A stretch of 64,000 nt of DNA from Saturnia japonica (Eukaryota > Arthropoda > Insecta > Lepidoptera > Saturniidae): assembly GCA_033032175.1 (NCBI GenBank), contig CM065323.1:14632001-14696000 (forward strand), read 5' to 3'. The position numbers were made by a program, and so were the translations under genes. How positions within the stretch are numbered: position 1 is the stretch's first letter; each line of letters begins with the position of its first letter. Below, piece after piece: positions 1 to 11,726 of the stretch. A model generated the notes under the pieces. That model was given only the letters and a program-made list of their open reading frames with translations, did not search any database and was not told the DNA's origin.

Positions 1-896
1 AAACAACCTATTATACACCATGAATATAAAAACTTTTACCATGGAACAAAGTAGGTATAATAGATATTTTTGAATTTGATAGTAAAAAATATTTAATAGT
101 AGTTTAAGCATTAATAAATGATAGTTCAAATGCTAAAGTCATTATAACAAATTTAAAATCCATTTTTGCAAGACATGGCATACCTGAAACTATGATTTCG
201 GATAATGGACCTTCATTCAATTCTAAACAATTCCAGACCTTCGCAAATGACTGAAATATTCAATTTATTACATCTAGTCCATACTTAAGTCGTTCAAATG
301 GTATGGTCGAAAGAACTCTTGGCACAATTAAACATATACTTAAGAAATGTAAGTCAGATAATACTGATCCCTATATAGCATTACTTATGTACAGAAATAC
401 ACCTAAAAAGTCAGGATTTTCACCATCACAGCTTAGTATGTCTAGGTACTTACGTTCTAAAATACCTGTTACTGATTCCCAGTTGATTCCAACACTGGTT
501 GACATAGATGTGCTAAAATCTAGTATTGAAAAACAGAAACAGTATTCATCACTTTATTATAATAAACATACTAAACCTTTGTCTAATTTACATTCAGGTG
601 ATGAGATATACTTTAAACATAAGTTAAACGGTGTCTGGGTCCCAGGTAGAATTTCACAAGCCGGAAGCGAGCCTCGTAGTTATATCGTTCAGTCACCAGA
701 AGGATTGTTTCGTAGAAATCGCGAACTCATCTTGAAATCCTCAGCTTCTTCTGAAATTGTACCTGAAAAAGAAACAAAGATTAGTAGTGAAATAAGTGAT
801 AATGTAAATGTTCACTGTCCTGACACTAGTCCTAGTTCCCATAAAACAACACGTCCTAAACGTACTTTTAAAATTCCTCAACGTTATCGTAATTAA
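1..896 (+). pseudogene. Ty3/gypsy integrase relic (core and C-terminal domain)
   Basis: A single frame runs from the window edge to the TAA after 893 and reads as retrotransposon integrase. The acidic residues of the catalytic core are visible: D in FEFDSKKY, D in ISDNGPSF, and E in SNGMVERT. The C-terminal part (SLYYNKHTKPLSNLHSGD, then a GVWVPGR chromatin/GPY-like patch) follows from about 560. Two in-frame nonsense codons (TAA near 106, TGA near 256) interrupt the core, so only the last 197 codons are open. The rest of the element lies left of the window. The closest relative in this window is the IN fragment at 20169-20692, which shares the RHGIP and S-RYL/RRL motifs. The family call is firm; the clade is not resolved. 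Confidence 0.85.
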
Positions 897-1216
897 TTGG
901 TTGCATAATTATGTTTGTGTCAATTTTATTTGTATACAGTGTTATTGCCATTATGAATTAACAATATGACGTAAATGACAATTCATGTTAAAAGTTTGAC
1001 AAGTGTCAAAGTGTCAGTTTTTTTTTATTATGTCACATTCTATTCGGAAACTTTGTAAAAGTTTTCATGGCCTTGGATATTAGTGATTTCAGTCCAGTCA
1101 AAAAATAATATTAAAAAATAAAAATAAAATTTTCTTTACTTACCACAAGGCTCTGAACTCTTCATGTAGGCTTAGTCTTCTCTTCAAAAAAGGGTAGATT
1201 TTATATATAGCAACAC
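897..1216. other. Non-coding spacer / probable gypsy 3' end
   Basis: AT-rich sequence after the integrase stop. It should contain the 3' untranslated region and perhaps LTR remains of the gypsy relic, but no repeat partner is in the window, so no boundary can be placed. No gene is seen. Confidence 0.4.
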
Positions 1217-2582
1217 TTACTCTATAATCGTTGGTCGAACTCTTGTATTTCGTGTTACACACAAGTCTTTTGTCATGTCACTGCTCATTAAATGCATATA
1301 AAAGTTATGACGTTGTTTCCATAAAGACCTGCTAACTACAAGTAACATCGAACAATATAACATTCGCTTATGTCGTTTGACGTTACTAGACGGTGAGTAT
1401 GTAATATCATCAATGTTAGATGCAGGAGTGGCGACCGCAAAACTATCAATGAACTTGATATTAACAGGTGATGAGGCAAATGAAATATAAGGCGATGGTA
1501 CTGGAGTTACATCACAATAGTTTTCTAAAATATTACGGGAGCTACCGCTTTTTTCAATATGCATTTAAGCAATGCCATCCTGGATGGGAGGATTATCTGG
1601 AATGTTTGTTATAACAGATGTCGATTGATCACCTTTTTGGGTTCTATTATCACCATTCGATAACCAAGGCCAGGAACAAGTAATATCATCCGGAAATATA
1701 GAAGCGTTGGAAGGGATATTTTGTAACACGTCCTGGTTATCATTCAAATCAACATCATCGAGTATAGATAGTCATGGGCTGTAATAATGAAGTCACATTA
1801 TGTGGAAGAAACATCACTTTTATAAACTTGTCTTTTTCATTTAAGATGTCACATGATGGATGTGTTGGGGCGTCATCAAGAACCAATAATGTTTTCTTTC
1901 TTTTACATGAAAATTGTACTATCCATTCAAGCACTCTGTTTGCAAGGTGTAGACGATAGGCATCGCAGATATATCAACGTGTTTGAAACACCGTGGTTTC
2001 TTACTTTTACCAATTACAAGCATGGACAATCGGTGGCTGCTAGTAGCTTTGGCATATGCTAAGACAGTGATACGATCCTTGCTTATTTTTGGACCAGGTA
2101 CTGCTAATTCATGGCGCGACGCAAGAGTTTTTAGTGGCAAAGCTTTCCAATTGAGCTCGGTTTCGTCTGTATTGTAAACATTTTCGAAAGCGTAATTTTC
2201 TTCCTTCAGTGTATCCCTTAGTTTGATTTTGAATGAATCAGCTGCTGATGAATAAGCAGTTAAATTTTCTCCTTGTCACACAGAATGGGGCCAGAAATAG
2301 GTTCTTCCTGGGTTCTTTTTTGAGTAAACCATTTTATATACAGCATCATCAAAATTCGTGTTTTAGACAAGTTTCATCAGTTTACTATTTGTAGATTCGT
2401 CAAAAGAATCAAGCTAGTATATAGAATTACATACGCTCGTCTTTTTTTTTTATATCCGTAATGTTAGACTTACCAACTTGGCATTCAATGGATTACTTGG
2501 TTGCAGATTTGCCTTCATCCAACCGTTTATTAATTTCGTATTTATCTTTCATAGAAAGGACAACACGTTTACGTTTAGGCAT
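1217..2582 (-). pseudogene. Tigger/pogo-like (CENP-B/jerky type) transposase relic
   Basis: Read on the minus strand. The N-terminus begins at 2582 with MPKRKRVVLSMKDKYEINK, the CENP-B-type helix-turn-helix start of pogo/Tigger transposases; a stop follows after about 30 codons. The DDE catalytic part is clear at 2190-1800: YNTDETELNWKALP, KTLASRHE, KISKDRITVLAYA, GKSKKPRCFK, then in a shifted frame LVLDDAPTHPSCDI and FLPHNVTSLLQP. The 1217-1747 segment would be the C-terminal region, with weaker resemblance. Several frameshifts and stops make it inactive. Terminal inverted repeats were not identified. In life this would be a cut-and-paste transposase of the Tc1/mariner superfamily. Confidence 0.8.
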
Positions 2583-3060
2583 TTTAAATCGAGAGTTTAC
2601 TTTCACGCGGCAACATTTAGTTTATCGACTAGCAGGTACTTGGAAGTGACACACGAGTACAATTAAAAAGTCGCGACAATTGTGCGAACACTGTAGCGCG
2701 GGTAACGGGAGAGGGGAGAGAATAGGTACGCGCGGATCGGACGTGCGGCGAGCGGCCAGTTACCTGATATATTAGTTATATGAAGTGTAATTTTTAATAT
2801 ATATCATTTTAGCACTATTAGGAGCTTGGCCTCATCATAGAGGTTTCGAGTGGGCAAGTGAAAAGGTTTCCTGAATGTAACCTTTAGTTAGAGACTCTTG
2901 GGCTCATCCTAATGTTATTAGAATTTTCTAAGACGCGTTACCTCAGGATTTATAAACAAAAATTAAAGTCTCACGAGGGGCTCCATCCCGTAACAGTTTC
3001 TACCCCGCTTTGATAACATTGCTAAATGTTCTCTGAATGTTAGCTTCGCGTCAAGGATAA
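2583..3060. other. Spacer without recognisable gene
   Basis: Includes a short GC-richer patch at about 2690-2765. No coding signal or repeat partner was found in the window. Confidence 0.4.
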
Positions 3061-3315
3061 TTCCTAAATATTCAGTTTGAAAGAAAGAAAGAAAATACAT
3101 TTATTTGTTACACACACAAGACAAAAGAAAATATAAAATAGTAGAAAGAAAAAAATACTTAATAATTAATGGAATACATGTGCATGTAGCAAATGGGCCT
3201 CGAGTCGGCATATATGCTGGAGGGGGTGAGTCCTCGAGCGCTGATTTTCACTAAATGCCTAGAGAGTTATGTCTTGCGAAGCTCTTTTTATGGATGAGCA
3301 ATTACAAATATGATG

Positions 3316-4010
3316 CTAAATATTTAAACTGCAAGTTCGTACCTTTACATCTATAGGGTGAACAGAAGTAGATGTTCTTGTTTTGTGGAAACACACAAAC
3401 TGGGTTTTAGTAAAATTGAGAGTCAGCAGATTGTTTGTTAACCAACTTGTGACCTTTGAAAGAAGCATCTTTCCACGAGTTTCCACGGAAAATAACTTTA
3501 TCGTTATAATTAAAGTAATATAATATATTAATATAATTAAATACAATATAATATAATACAATATAATTTAAGTAAATAATAAATAGCATAGGGCCATGAA
3601 TGCCTCCCTGAGGGACATCAAAACATATCCCGCTTGTATGAAAACAAATAGGTTTCTCTTTTTGAGATAGCTGGAGAACCAGTTTAAGGCAGTACTTCGA
3701 ATTTCAATACGTTCTAGTTTGCTTAGAAGGATGTTATGCGAGACGGTGTCGAAAGCTTTCGCCAGGTCGAAGAAAACGCCAATACATTTCTGTTTCCTGA
3801 ACTACTCTGGTTAGCAAATTTACGGCATCTTCTGAGGACCTTCCTCTACGGAAAACAAACTGCGCAGATGTTAGAATATTGTGTGTCTAAGTAAGAAGTA
3901 AGGCGTTTACTAATTACTTTTCTTAAGAGTTTCAAGAAGGTTGGCAGAAGAGAAATAGGCCTATAATTTGAGGGATCCTCTGTAGCACCCCCCTTGTGTA
4001 CGAAACCAGT
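3316..4010 (-). pseudogene. LINE (non-LTR retrotransposon) reverse transcriptase relic
   Basis: In shifting minus-strand frames the conserved blocks of a non-LTR reverse transcriptase appear in the right order. They are NYRPISLLPT (near 3970), KVISKRLTSYLD (near 3915), VPQGGIHGPMLFIIYLN (near 3600; the canonical form is VPQGSxLGPLLF) and SWLTNNLLTLNFTKTQF (near 3430). The YADD catalytic block falls where an AT-rich run (about 3485-3575) has replaced or expanded the sequence. Multiple frameshifts are present. It resembles jockey/CR1-type elements of insects, but the clade is not certain. A short GAAA microsatellite at about 3080-3095 lies on the downstream side. Confidence 0.75.
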
Positions 4011-4330
4011 CATAGGTACATACCCACCTGGGGGGAAGAGTGGTTATGTGAGACTCCTACTCACTAAAACTCCACGGTGTACTATCCAGTGCCTCGGTGG
4101 GGCGACGTGGGACCAGCAGGTAGCAAACTAACGCGTCGCCCCGGCGGCTGGCCCGGAAATTTCGGACCCCGACCTAAATAGGAGAAAACTCAGTACACCC
4201 TAGCTGTCTCCTCCGTTCGCCGAACCTGTACAATGGAAAGACTGGCAGAAGGAGACCACCGCGTTCCATGAACCCTCATTGTCGAGCATAGCTTTCACCG
4301 CGCCCGGCAGTGAGATATAAATATGTGATG
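4010..4330 (-). repeat. GC-rich block, probable LINE 3' end
   Basis: This block is clearly GC-richer than its flanks. On the minus strand near 4300-4240 it reads VKAMLDNEGSWNAVVSFC, which resembles the extreme C-terminus of insect jockey/R1-like LINE ORF2 proteins, followed by about 200 bases that would be the 3' UTR. It lies upstream of the RT relic at 3316-4010, so it would be a separate, 5'-truncated insertion. Tentative. Confidence 0.4.
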
Positions 4331-4980
4331 TTTTTTATTACTGTTATTCTTTGTTTTATTATTATTATACTTAGTTTATTCTGGTATTTATACCAGCTAT
4401 AAACATTTTTTCTGAAAGATATCTAAGCTACACTCAACTCCTTCTCTTATAATTTAAAAAATGGAGTTTAAAATGTGTTAGATATAGATGAAAATCTGCA
4501 CCAAAATGGAAGCCTGAAGACTAAAAAACAAAACAAAAAATCAAACGACGTAAACAATAAGTACAGCATAAACTTTCTGGAAACTTCGGGTTACACCCAA
4601 CCACCCATTATAAGCACGACTTATTTTCTTGAAATACTTTTAATGCTTGACAAAAGAACAATATATAATTATACACGAGCTATACATACTTCATATAATT
4701 GGTCCCATGTATTACTAGATTCTAATTCAATATATTCGGATTCAACGTTATTCATTTTGTGTGACTCGTAGCGCAGGCGTTCAAAGAAAAGAGAAGTTAT
4801 ACAGTGTTGCCCGGTAGAAAAAGTTCTGTGGTGTTGCCAAGTCAAGGAAACAAGAAGTGGCTAGGGATGTGAGAAAAAAAATACGTCTGCATGCACAATC
4901 TCAAGTATCCTCTCACTTCTGTGACTGCTCTGTGGAAATGGTAGTCGACTCTGTTACCCTCACAGCACACTACACAATTG
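4331..4980. other. AT-rich spacer, no supported gene
   Basis: The 98-codon plus-strand frame here has low-complexity composition and no recognisable motif, and is not accepted as a gene. Nothing else is recognised. Confidence 0.4.
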
Positions 4981-4983
4981 TAT

Positions 4984-6190
4984 TTACTTTGTGAACAGCT
5001 GAACAGCTTTGTTCTCATACACTAAACCTTCTACGACTCCATTTCTCAATGCATTCATGTCTGTGCTGTTAATATGGCCTAGTCTTCTGTGCCATATATC
5101 TGAGGTTGCTGTAGCTGAAGCTGCTAACACACATACTGACCTGGTGTTAAGTCTGTATACTCCATTAACTGCCTGTGCAATGCCAATCAACTCATCCTGT
5201 CTATTTCTGATGTAACAATGTTCTTTTAGGAAACATACTTTGTTACAATTTTTTATAAGCTGCTTGACGGACAACAGGTTTGTAGTCAGATTTGGTATAC
5301 ATAACAAATCCTTGACCACAATATCGTGTTCTGAATCCTGAACAACAGTCATAATTCGTGTGTCTCCCGAGCACAACACCGGCATAGTTGTTTTGTGCGG
5401 AACTATAATCTCCTTTGTTGTTAGGTTACGTGAAGTATTTTTCATTGTTTCCGGACTTATCATCATATCATATGACTGCTAGCTCCCGAATCAATATACC
5501 ACTCATCTTTACTGAAACAATCGTTAAGGATGACTGCACTAAATGCATTTTCAAGCTTTTCTTTCATTTGTGGACACTGATTTTTGTAATGGCCGGTTTG
5601 TTTACATTTGAAACATTTTTAACACTTTGACAGATCGATTTGACGTATCTGAAGGTTTGCGAACCTTGCCATACTTTTTCCGTTGCCAACCTTTCGCCGA
5701 TAAAAATGCGCTGTCTGATTCAGTGTTGCCAACATTATCACTCATATCCATGAGTTTCGATTTAATGACGTCAGCTGAAATGGCTATGCCCGAGTGCTCA
5801 ATTGCCATTATTATCGGCGACAACTTGTCTGGTAGTCCCGCCAACAATAATGATCCTATCTATTCATCGGTGATGTTGAAGCCGGTCCCTCTTAATTTAT
5901 GCGACGTATCAATTATCTGTGTTATGTATACCGTAATTGATTCACAATTCTCTAGCCGTATTGAGATTGGACTTCGCAACAAACTGATTCTTCGTGTGAA
6001 AACCGAATCATCAAATAACGATTTTAGCTTTGTCCAAACACTATGCACTGTGTTTTCGCTCATGATATGCACATACAAGGATGAATCGATGGTCATCACT
6101 ATCTTCGCCTTTGCCTTTTGATCTTCAACGCTAGTGGCTGCATCATTATCGCCATCTTGCTTGTTAATATCAACGCCTTCAAAAATTAAG
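4984..6190 (-). pseudogene. Ty1/copia relic: gag, zinc knuckle, protease, pre-integrase
   Basis: On the minus strand from 6190 down, a copia Gag (UBN2-type) reads SVWTKLKSLFDDSVFTRRI and then MLAGLPDKLSPIIMAIEH. It is followed by a knuckle region near 5610 and a protease active site read as YIDSGASSHM near 5480. The protease body (LLCIPNLTTNLLSVKQL) runs into the GAG pre-integrase domain (DIWHRRLGHINSTDMNAL) and stops near 4984. The parts are in order but split over at least three frames, and the integrase core, RT and RNase H are absent, so this is a truncated relic. It is a different, oppositely oriented copia from the one at 21479-23973. Confidence 0.85.
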
Positions 6191-6199
6191 AAATTCTCA

Positions 6200-8528
6200 A
6201 CCTAATAAAACACACGGTGAGTTGTCACAGACTGAACTAAACTTTTATTAGGTTATCAAAAGCAATACAATGAATGACAGCTTAAACAAAGTTTGACATA
6301 TTTACCGATAGATGTTGCTACTTGTACTAAAGATGTAATTTCGTTATAAATTTAACACGATTTTGGTCTGAAAAATGGGGGGCGGGGGTTGGGCGTGGAG
6401 GGGTGTGGCGTAGGGCGGGGCTATGCCTTGGCCCAAGACTCCGCCTCCGTGTGGCTCCTCCCACCGCCGAAACAATGTCACCGCCCCTTGATGGTGGTCC
6501 AGTTGTTGTAAGACCAATGTTCACCCCAATGCCACGGTTAAACCACTCCAATAAACACAGTCACTATATAATGCGGTTAATAGTCCTCGCATTAACCGTC
6601 TAGTAATGGTTTAATCGTGGGTCGCATGGATTTTTAATATTATATTAATTTTGTTAAATAATTATTTCAATTTTTAACATTCTTTATTTATATGTCTATA
6701 TATTTGCACCGACTGTCAATGCAGATTATTGATATCACAATTTATATATTTTTGTACAAATGTTTATATAATTTTAATATTATTATTATTATTTTTATTG
6801 TTATTTATGTCAATATTATTATTATTTAATGCTACTATTCTAGTTAATTATATTTAAATTATTGTCTATGTTTATTATTAAATTTATTAATTAGTTTTGT
6901 CCAAATATAATGAATATTTTATAAAAATGTATTGCGGGCCGAAACTTGATGTCTCTGGTTGCTCACGCTAGATCGGTTATGTAATGTTGAAATTCCATTG
7001 AATTTTGTCCAGAATTGTGTAGATTTTATTCATTAACTTCTGAACCCAACGTCACAGCACTTTGGTGAAAGTCTTATTCGTAGCGGGATTAGATTCCCCA
7101 CAAACTGTCTCTATCCCATCCGCGTGTACGTCACAGGAATCACTGTTATTTAGCTTTAAAAATTTGAATATTAATTATTTCCAAAAATAGTCATTTATAA
7201 AATCTGAATTTTAGTGTATAAAATAGTAGCTTCTAAAGTGGTTTTATCAATATAAATTTTTAATTTTTTAATGGTCAAGTTTTTGAAATATAAAAATCCA
7301 AAGTTTTTAAAAGTTGTTTTTTAGCGTTTTAAAAATGTTTACCAAAAATCCACACACTTTTAATCCACCTTTCCTTGACAACACTGCAATCCTCTTCCAG
7401 ATGACGTAAATTTCAATCCTGTAGGCCCCTATTGTAGATTTTTAAGGTTGGTTTTTCCAAAATGTTTTGCCATTTATTACAAAAAGTATATTAGTTAGAA
7501 TTTTTAGTTTTTTGGGAAATGAGCACTGTAGGGACGGGGTCCCTAAGGACGTCACTTATTATTTTATGAATTTTTATAATTGGATTGTTTCGAAAAGTTC
7601 TATTGTTAAAAATCACATTTTTGTGTCAGATTAAAGAGAAGTTTCTACTGCATTTTTACACAATTTAAAAACTATGTGTCATCGATCTCTTTTTCGAGCC
7701 GCATGCGGTCAAACTTTTCACACTTTCGTTTTTTGCCAATAACTTTATGATTTTTTGGTGTATTTAAAAACTGAGTATAACACTGTAATCCTTGCTTCAA
7801 GCCGCGTCTTTTGATGTGCTACACTGCAGAATACTGTCACAAAAAAACACTATTTTCGAATTTTATCAATTTTTCCGGCGCGGAGCGATCCGGCGTGGGC
7901 CGTGCCAGACTAGGGGCTGAGGCAACTTAATTTAAAACCGCCGCTCCATGTGGTATGTAAGGGAAGCATAGAGAGGAGTGCAAAATTAAATCCTCGCATA
8001 CACAACTGATGTAATATAATTAAATCCTGTTCTCAGCGCCATGTTATATTTATATAAGGTATTTTCTTGTGATTTGGGCGACACAGTTATTCAAAACACA
8101 ATTGAGTTTCTCTGTAATAAAAGTTTTATTGTATTCATTTTACATATTCTGATCCACTTAAAACAGTTTAGTAACAAAATCTTACCTGTAATAAAACAAA
8201 CGACATTTAATGTTATTAATGACAATGTCAATTCCTACATCACAACTGGGAAACAAAAATATTATTTTTTATAAATTTTCAAAAGACAGCTAGCTAGTTA
8301 GATGCTTCATAGATTGTCATTATTCGACCACAGATTACAGAGCGACTAGTATTAGTCTATGTCGCGGTCTAACACGATGACGCTTGATGCGTGGAAATCT
8401 TAAAATTAAATAAAATTACATTTTTCTTTACATTTATTATTATGTTTTTAAGGTATTTAGAACATTAAAAAGAACATTCACCTTAGATATCATATTTATT
8501 ACACTATCATAGACATAAAAAGTAGAAC
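6200..8528. other. Long gene-less stretch
   Basis: About 2.3 kb without a supported gene. It contains a GC-rich island at about 6370-6500 with GGGCGGGG-like runs, followed by an imperfect dyad around TTAACC/GGTTAA (6535-6615). A very AT-rich part follows (6620-6900), then mixed sequence with no coding signal. The 77-codon frame at 8041-8274 lacks any recognisable motif. Confidence 0.4.
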
Positions 8529-8532
8529 AGAG

Positions 8533-8640
8533 TGCAGTGTGCGGGTTGCGGGAGGCGATAAATGAGTAGAAACACGTCTACGTTTAACAAATGGTTTATT
8601 AAGACTGACTTACAATTAATACATATCTTACACCATTACA
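8533..8640 (-). repeat. gypsy-3 3' LTR
   Basis: 108-bp copy of the repeat at 20057-20164, with a few substitutions. It starts TG and ends CA on the plus strand. AGAG precedes it directly. Confidence 0.85.
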
Positions 8641-9111
8641 CCATCGGGGTGCAAGAAAAAAAAAAAATTGATTATACATAAGTTTTTTTTTTTTTTTACT
8701 AACATTATAAAATGTAATTAAAATAAGAAATTAATATTATATTAAACTAGTATAATCTGAAAGAGAAAAATAATCATAAAACACATTTAATTAATAATAA
8801 CTATTAATAATTTTTAATTTTATATATTATAGAGAATTTTTTTTTAATGAAATAACATTTAGCGTATATTTTAATTAATATAATTTTACACATTTTTTTA
8901 AACGTACATACAATGCTAAAGTTTCCGTAACATATTGTCATTAATTTTTATATAATTTTGTTCTATTTCTTTGTACAATTTCAATGTTATTGTTTTTCAA
9001 AATTTTTACAATTGAATCTTGATCTTTGATAACAACGTAAGGACCTTTATACAATGTGTCTAACTTATTCGTAGTTGTATTGTTCGTATTTATATTGGGT
9101 TAAACACTTAA
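8641..9111 (-). pseudogene. gypsy-3 integrase C-terminal end and 3' untranslated region
   Basis: The minus strand from about 9085 to 8960 reads TTTNKLDTLYKGPYVVIKD and ends QRNRTKLYKN-stop. This is the GPY/F-type C-terminal module of a gypsy integrase. It is the continuation of the integrase frame that stops at the right edge of gypsy-2 (near 13375), so the two pieces were one gene before gypsy-2 inserted. The remaining bases to the LTR hold an A13/T16 homopolymer pair (about 8655-8697) and no gene. Confidence 0.75.
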
Positions 9112-9115
9112 GTAC

Positions 9116-9253
9116 TCCGATATAAATGATAAGCCACGCACAAACTTTTAACATGTTTTATTACCTTCCATCATAGAGAATAATACAACCATAGAGTACA
9201 GATTACTTAACACTGACTAATCATAGATTATATTTACTTTATTTATTATTACA
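9116..9253 (-). repeat. gypsy-2 3' LTR
   Basis: Differs from the copy at 13229-13366 by one visible substitution (CACTGACT against CACAGACT). On the minus strand it starts TGTAATAATAAA, preceded by the purine-rich AGAAGAGTGA, a plausible polypurine tract. The other end does not finish in CA, so the exact inner edge could be off by a few bases. Confidence 0.85.
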
Positions 9254-9299
9254 TCACTCTTCTTATGTACAAATTTTCATTATCATTTAATTTAGTTAA

Positions 9300-9915
9300 G
9301 TTTCAAATCCATATCTACATGGAGGTTTTATTATTCTGCCAAATCTACTTTTATTTATATTATCATTAATTTGTTGGGATTGAATTACTGGTTGACATTT
9401 ATTATTACATTCATCTTCATCAAAGTTGTAGTTACTTGTAGGCAAAGAGTTGTACTATATATTATGTTTTTTATATGTATTTTATTTCTTATATAATATT
9501 TATTATTTATGCTTTTTATCTTATATTTTCTAAATCCTAAATATTCTATTATTTCCCCCTTTTCCCAAAACTGTCCTAATTTAAATAATATCTTATCCTT
9601 TACATATATTTTAGGCAAATTTCTCTTATTTTTATTGTAATACAAAGCTTGTTTTTCTTGTCTTAGTAATAAGTGTTTTCTTATATTAGAGTTACATGTT
9701 TTCTTAATACTAGTTGGTAAAAGTCCTCTGATTTTCCTATTAAACAGTATCTGTGCTGGTGATGGAATACTATCTGATATTGGAGTTGTACGGTATTCCA
9801 ACATAGCAAGGTGAGGATCATTTCTTTCATAGATACATTTTATTAACATATTTTTCATGGTCTGCACTGTACGCTCAACCATTCCATTGGATTGTGGATA
9901 GTGTGGACTTGACAT
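9300..9915 (-). pseudogene. gypsy-2 integrase, C-terminal part
   Basis: Reads SSPHYPQSNGMVERTVQT, which includes the third catalytic residue E, then the usual EYRTTP and LFNRKIRGLLP blocks and a C-terminal IIEYLGFRKYKI strand patch. In a continued reading it ends in GRIIKPPCRYGFET, a common gypsy pol terminus, near 9301. It should be continuous with the frame at 9855-11714, but the two overlap in different phases. The residues normally found between SDGGP and MSSPHYPQ are missing, so part of the integrase core was deleted. Confidence 0.85.
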
Positions 9916-11714
9916 AACAGAGGACCTCCATCACTAAATACAATTTGAGGTACCCCATATCTACTAAATATCTTTTTTAAATTATTAATCACACAATCAC
10001 TACTTAAATTATTTAGTAAGGCAATATCAGGAAATTTTGAAAAATAATCAATACATAAAATATAATGTTTTCCTTTGATTTCAAATAAATCTACTGCTAC
10101 TTTTTCCCAAGGTAAGTATGGTACATTATGTTGAATTAATGTTTCTTTTTTATTACTATTACTGTATAGTCTGCATGGTTCACACTGAGATAGTAGATCT
10201 TTGATATGACAATTTATACCAGGCCAAAATACAGAATCTTTAGCTCTTAATATGGTTTTATTTATACCAAAGTGTGGATAATGCAGTCTATGTAACATTT
10301 CTTTTCTTAAGCTACTAGGTATGACAATACTATTATTTTTAAGTAATATATTATCTTTATATGTAAGATCTTCTTTATATATCCAATAATTTCTTATGTT
10401 TTCAGGTAACATATTTTTATGTGAAGGCCAGCCTTTCAATATATAATTTTTAACATCTAATAAATCTTTATCACAACTAGTGAGGTTTTTTATTTTTTGT
10501 AATTGCATATCAGACACATGTTTTGTTGCTAAAATTGTATTAACTTGTGCTTCAATATCTTGTGAATCTAAATTTATTTCTGTACAATCACTGCTATCAT
10601 ATGAGCGTGAAAGTGTGTCTGCAATATATAGTTCTTTACCCCTCTTATATATTAATTTAAAGTTAAACCTTTGTAACTTAATCATCATTCTCTGTAAACG
10701 TGGAGATAAAGAATTTAATGATTTTTTAACTATGGATAGTAAAGGAGAATGGTCAGTTTCTATGATAAATTGTCTGCCAAAAATGTACTGATAAAACCGT
10801 TCACAACCAAATATGATTGCTAATAGTTCTTTCTCTATTTGTGCATAAGAACACTGACATTCATTTAAAGCCTTTGATGCATATGCTACAGGTAAGTTGT
10901 TCTGAAGAAGTACTGCACCCAAACCATCCTTACTAGCATCTACTGATAATGTTATTGGTAATTTTTCATTAAATATCTGTAATATGGGCTTATTTGCTAA
11001 TATATTTTTTAATTCTTGGAAAGATTTCTCTTGCTCATCTGACCAGTTAAATTCTGTTTCTTTTTTAAGTAAAATACGTAAAGGTGCATTTATAATAGCA
11101 TAACCAGGAATAAACTTATTTACATAATTTATAACACCTAAAAATCTTTCTAACTCTTTTCTATTTCTTGGACTTTTCATTAGCAAAATTGAATTTATAC
11201 GATTATTATCTAATAAAATACCATTCTTATTAATAACATGACCTAAATATTTTATCTCACTTATGCCTATTTTACATTTATTTTTGTTTAACTTGACATT
11301 TTCTTCTCTTAATCTAGATAATACTTTTCTAAGTCTTAAATCATGATCCTCTTTGCTTTTACCCCAGATCAGTATATCGTCGATGAATACCTCTACACCC
11401 TCAAGGTTTTCAAGAATTTGACACATTTTAGATTGGAAAACTTCACTTGCAGATGCAATACCATAAGGCATTCTTAAAAATTTGTATCGCCCAAATGGTG
11501 TATTAAAACAACATAAGTCTGAACTGTCCTTACTTAGTCTAATAGACCAAAATGCATTCTTGCAATCTAAGGTACTAAACACTGTTGCACCATTAAGTTT
11601 ACTACAAATTTCTTCAAACGTAGGGATCTCAAAGTGTGGTCGACAAATTGCATTATTTAGGTCTCTCGGGTCTATGCATAATCTAAATTTATTACTATCC
11701 TTTTGGGCTAGCAC
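9855..11714 (-). CDS. gypsy-2 pol: reverse transcriptase, RNase H, integrase N-half
   Basis: A 619-codon frame. The RT begins with CIDPRDLN, has FSTLDCKNAFW and carries the catalytic FIDD at residues 110-113. RNase H starts near LSVDASKDGLG (about 262), with the ETDHSPL and ADTLSRS motifs behind it. The integrase zinc finger HYPHFGINKT...CEPC lies near 485-520. The core has D in CIDYFSKFPD and D in VFSDGGP, after which the frame is lost (the tail LLCQVHTIHN is out of phase). The upstream gag-PR frame ends at a TGA 13 bases before this one; both are in the same phase, so one nonsense codon separates them. Confidence 0.9.
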   Translation of the reverse strand: MLAQKDSNKFRLCIDPRDLNNAICRPHFEIPTFEEICSKLNGATVFSTLDCKNAFWSIRLSKDSSDLCCFNTPFGRYKFLRMPYGIASASEVFQSKMCQILENLEGVEVFIDDILIWGKSKEDHDLRLRKVLSRLREENVKLNKNKCKIGISEIKYLGHVINKNGILLDNNRINSILLMKSPRNRKELERFLGVINYVNKFIPGYAIINAPLRILLKKETEFNWSDEQEKSFQELKNILANKPILQIFNEKLPITLSVDASKDGLGAVLLQNNLPVAYASKALNECQCSYAQIEKELLAIIFGCERFYQYIFGRQFIIETDHSPLLSIVKKSLNSLSPRLQRMMIKLQRFNFKLIYKRGKELYIADTLSRSYDSSDCTEINLDSQDIEAQVNTILATKHVSDMQLQKIKNLTSCDKDLLDVKNYILKGWPSHKNMLPENIRNYWIYKEDLTYKDNILLKNNSIVIPSSLRKEMLHRLHYPHFGINKTILRAKDSVFWPGINCHIKDLLSQCEPCRLYSNSNKKETLIQHNVPYLPWEKVAVDLFEIKGKHYILCIDYFSKFPDIALLNNLSSDCVINNLKKIFSRYGVPQIVFSDGGPLLCQVHTIHNPMEWLSVQCRP

Positions 11715-11726
11715 TATTGAATTAAC

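Noticed and set aside
4475..4771. 98-codon plus-strand frame
   Set aside because: Low-complexity Asn/Lys/Ser composition, no motif, no partner; chance frame in AT-rich DNA.
8041..8274. 77-codon plus-strand frame
   Set aside because: Hydrophobic low-complexity reading, no motif or family resemblance.
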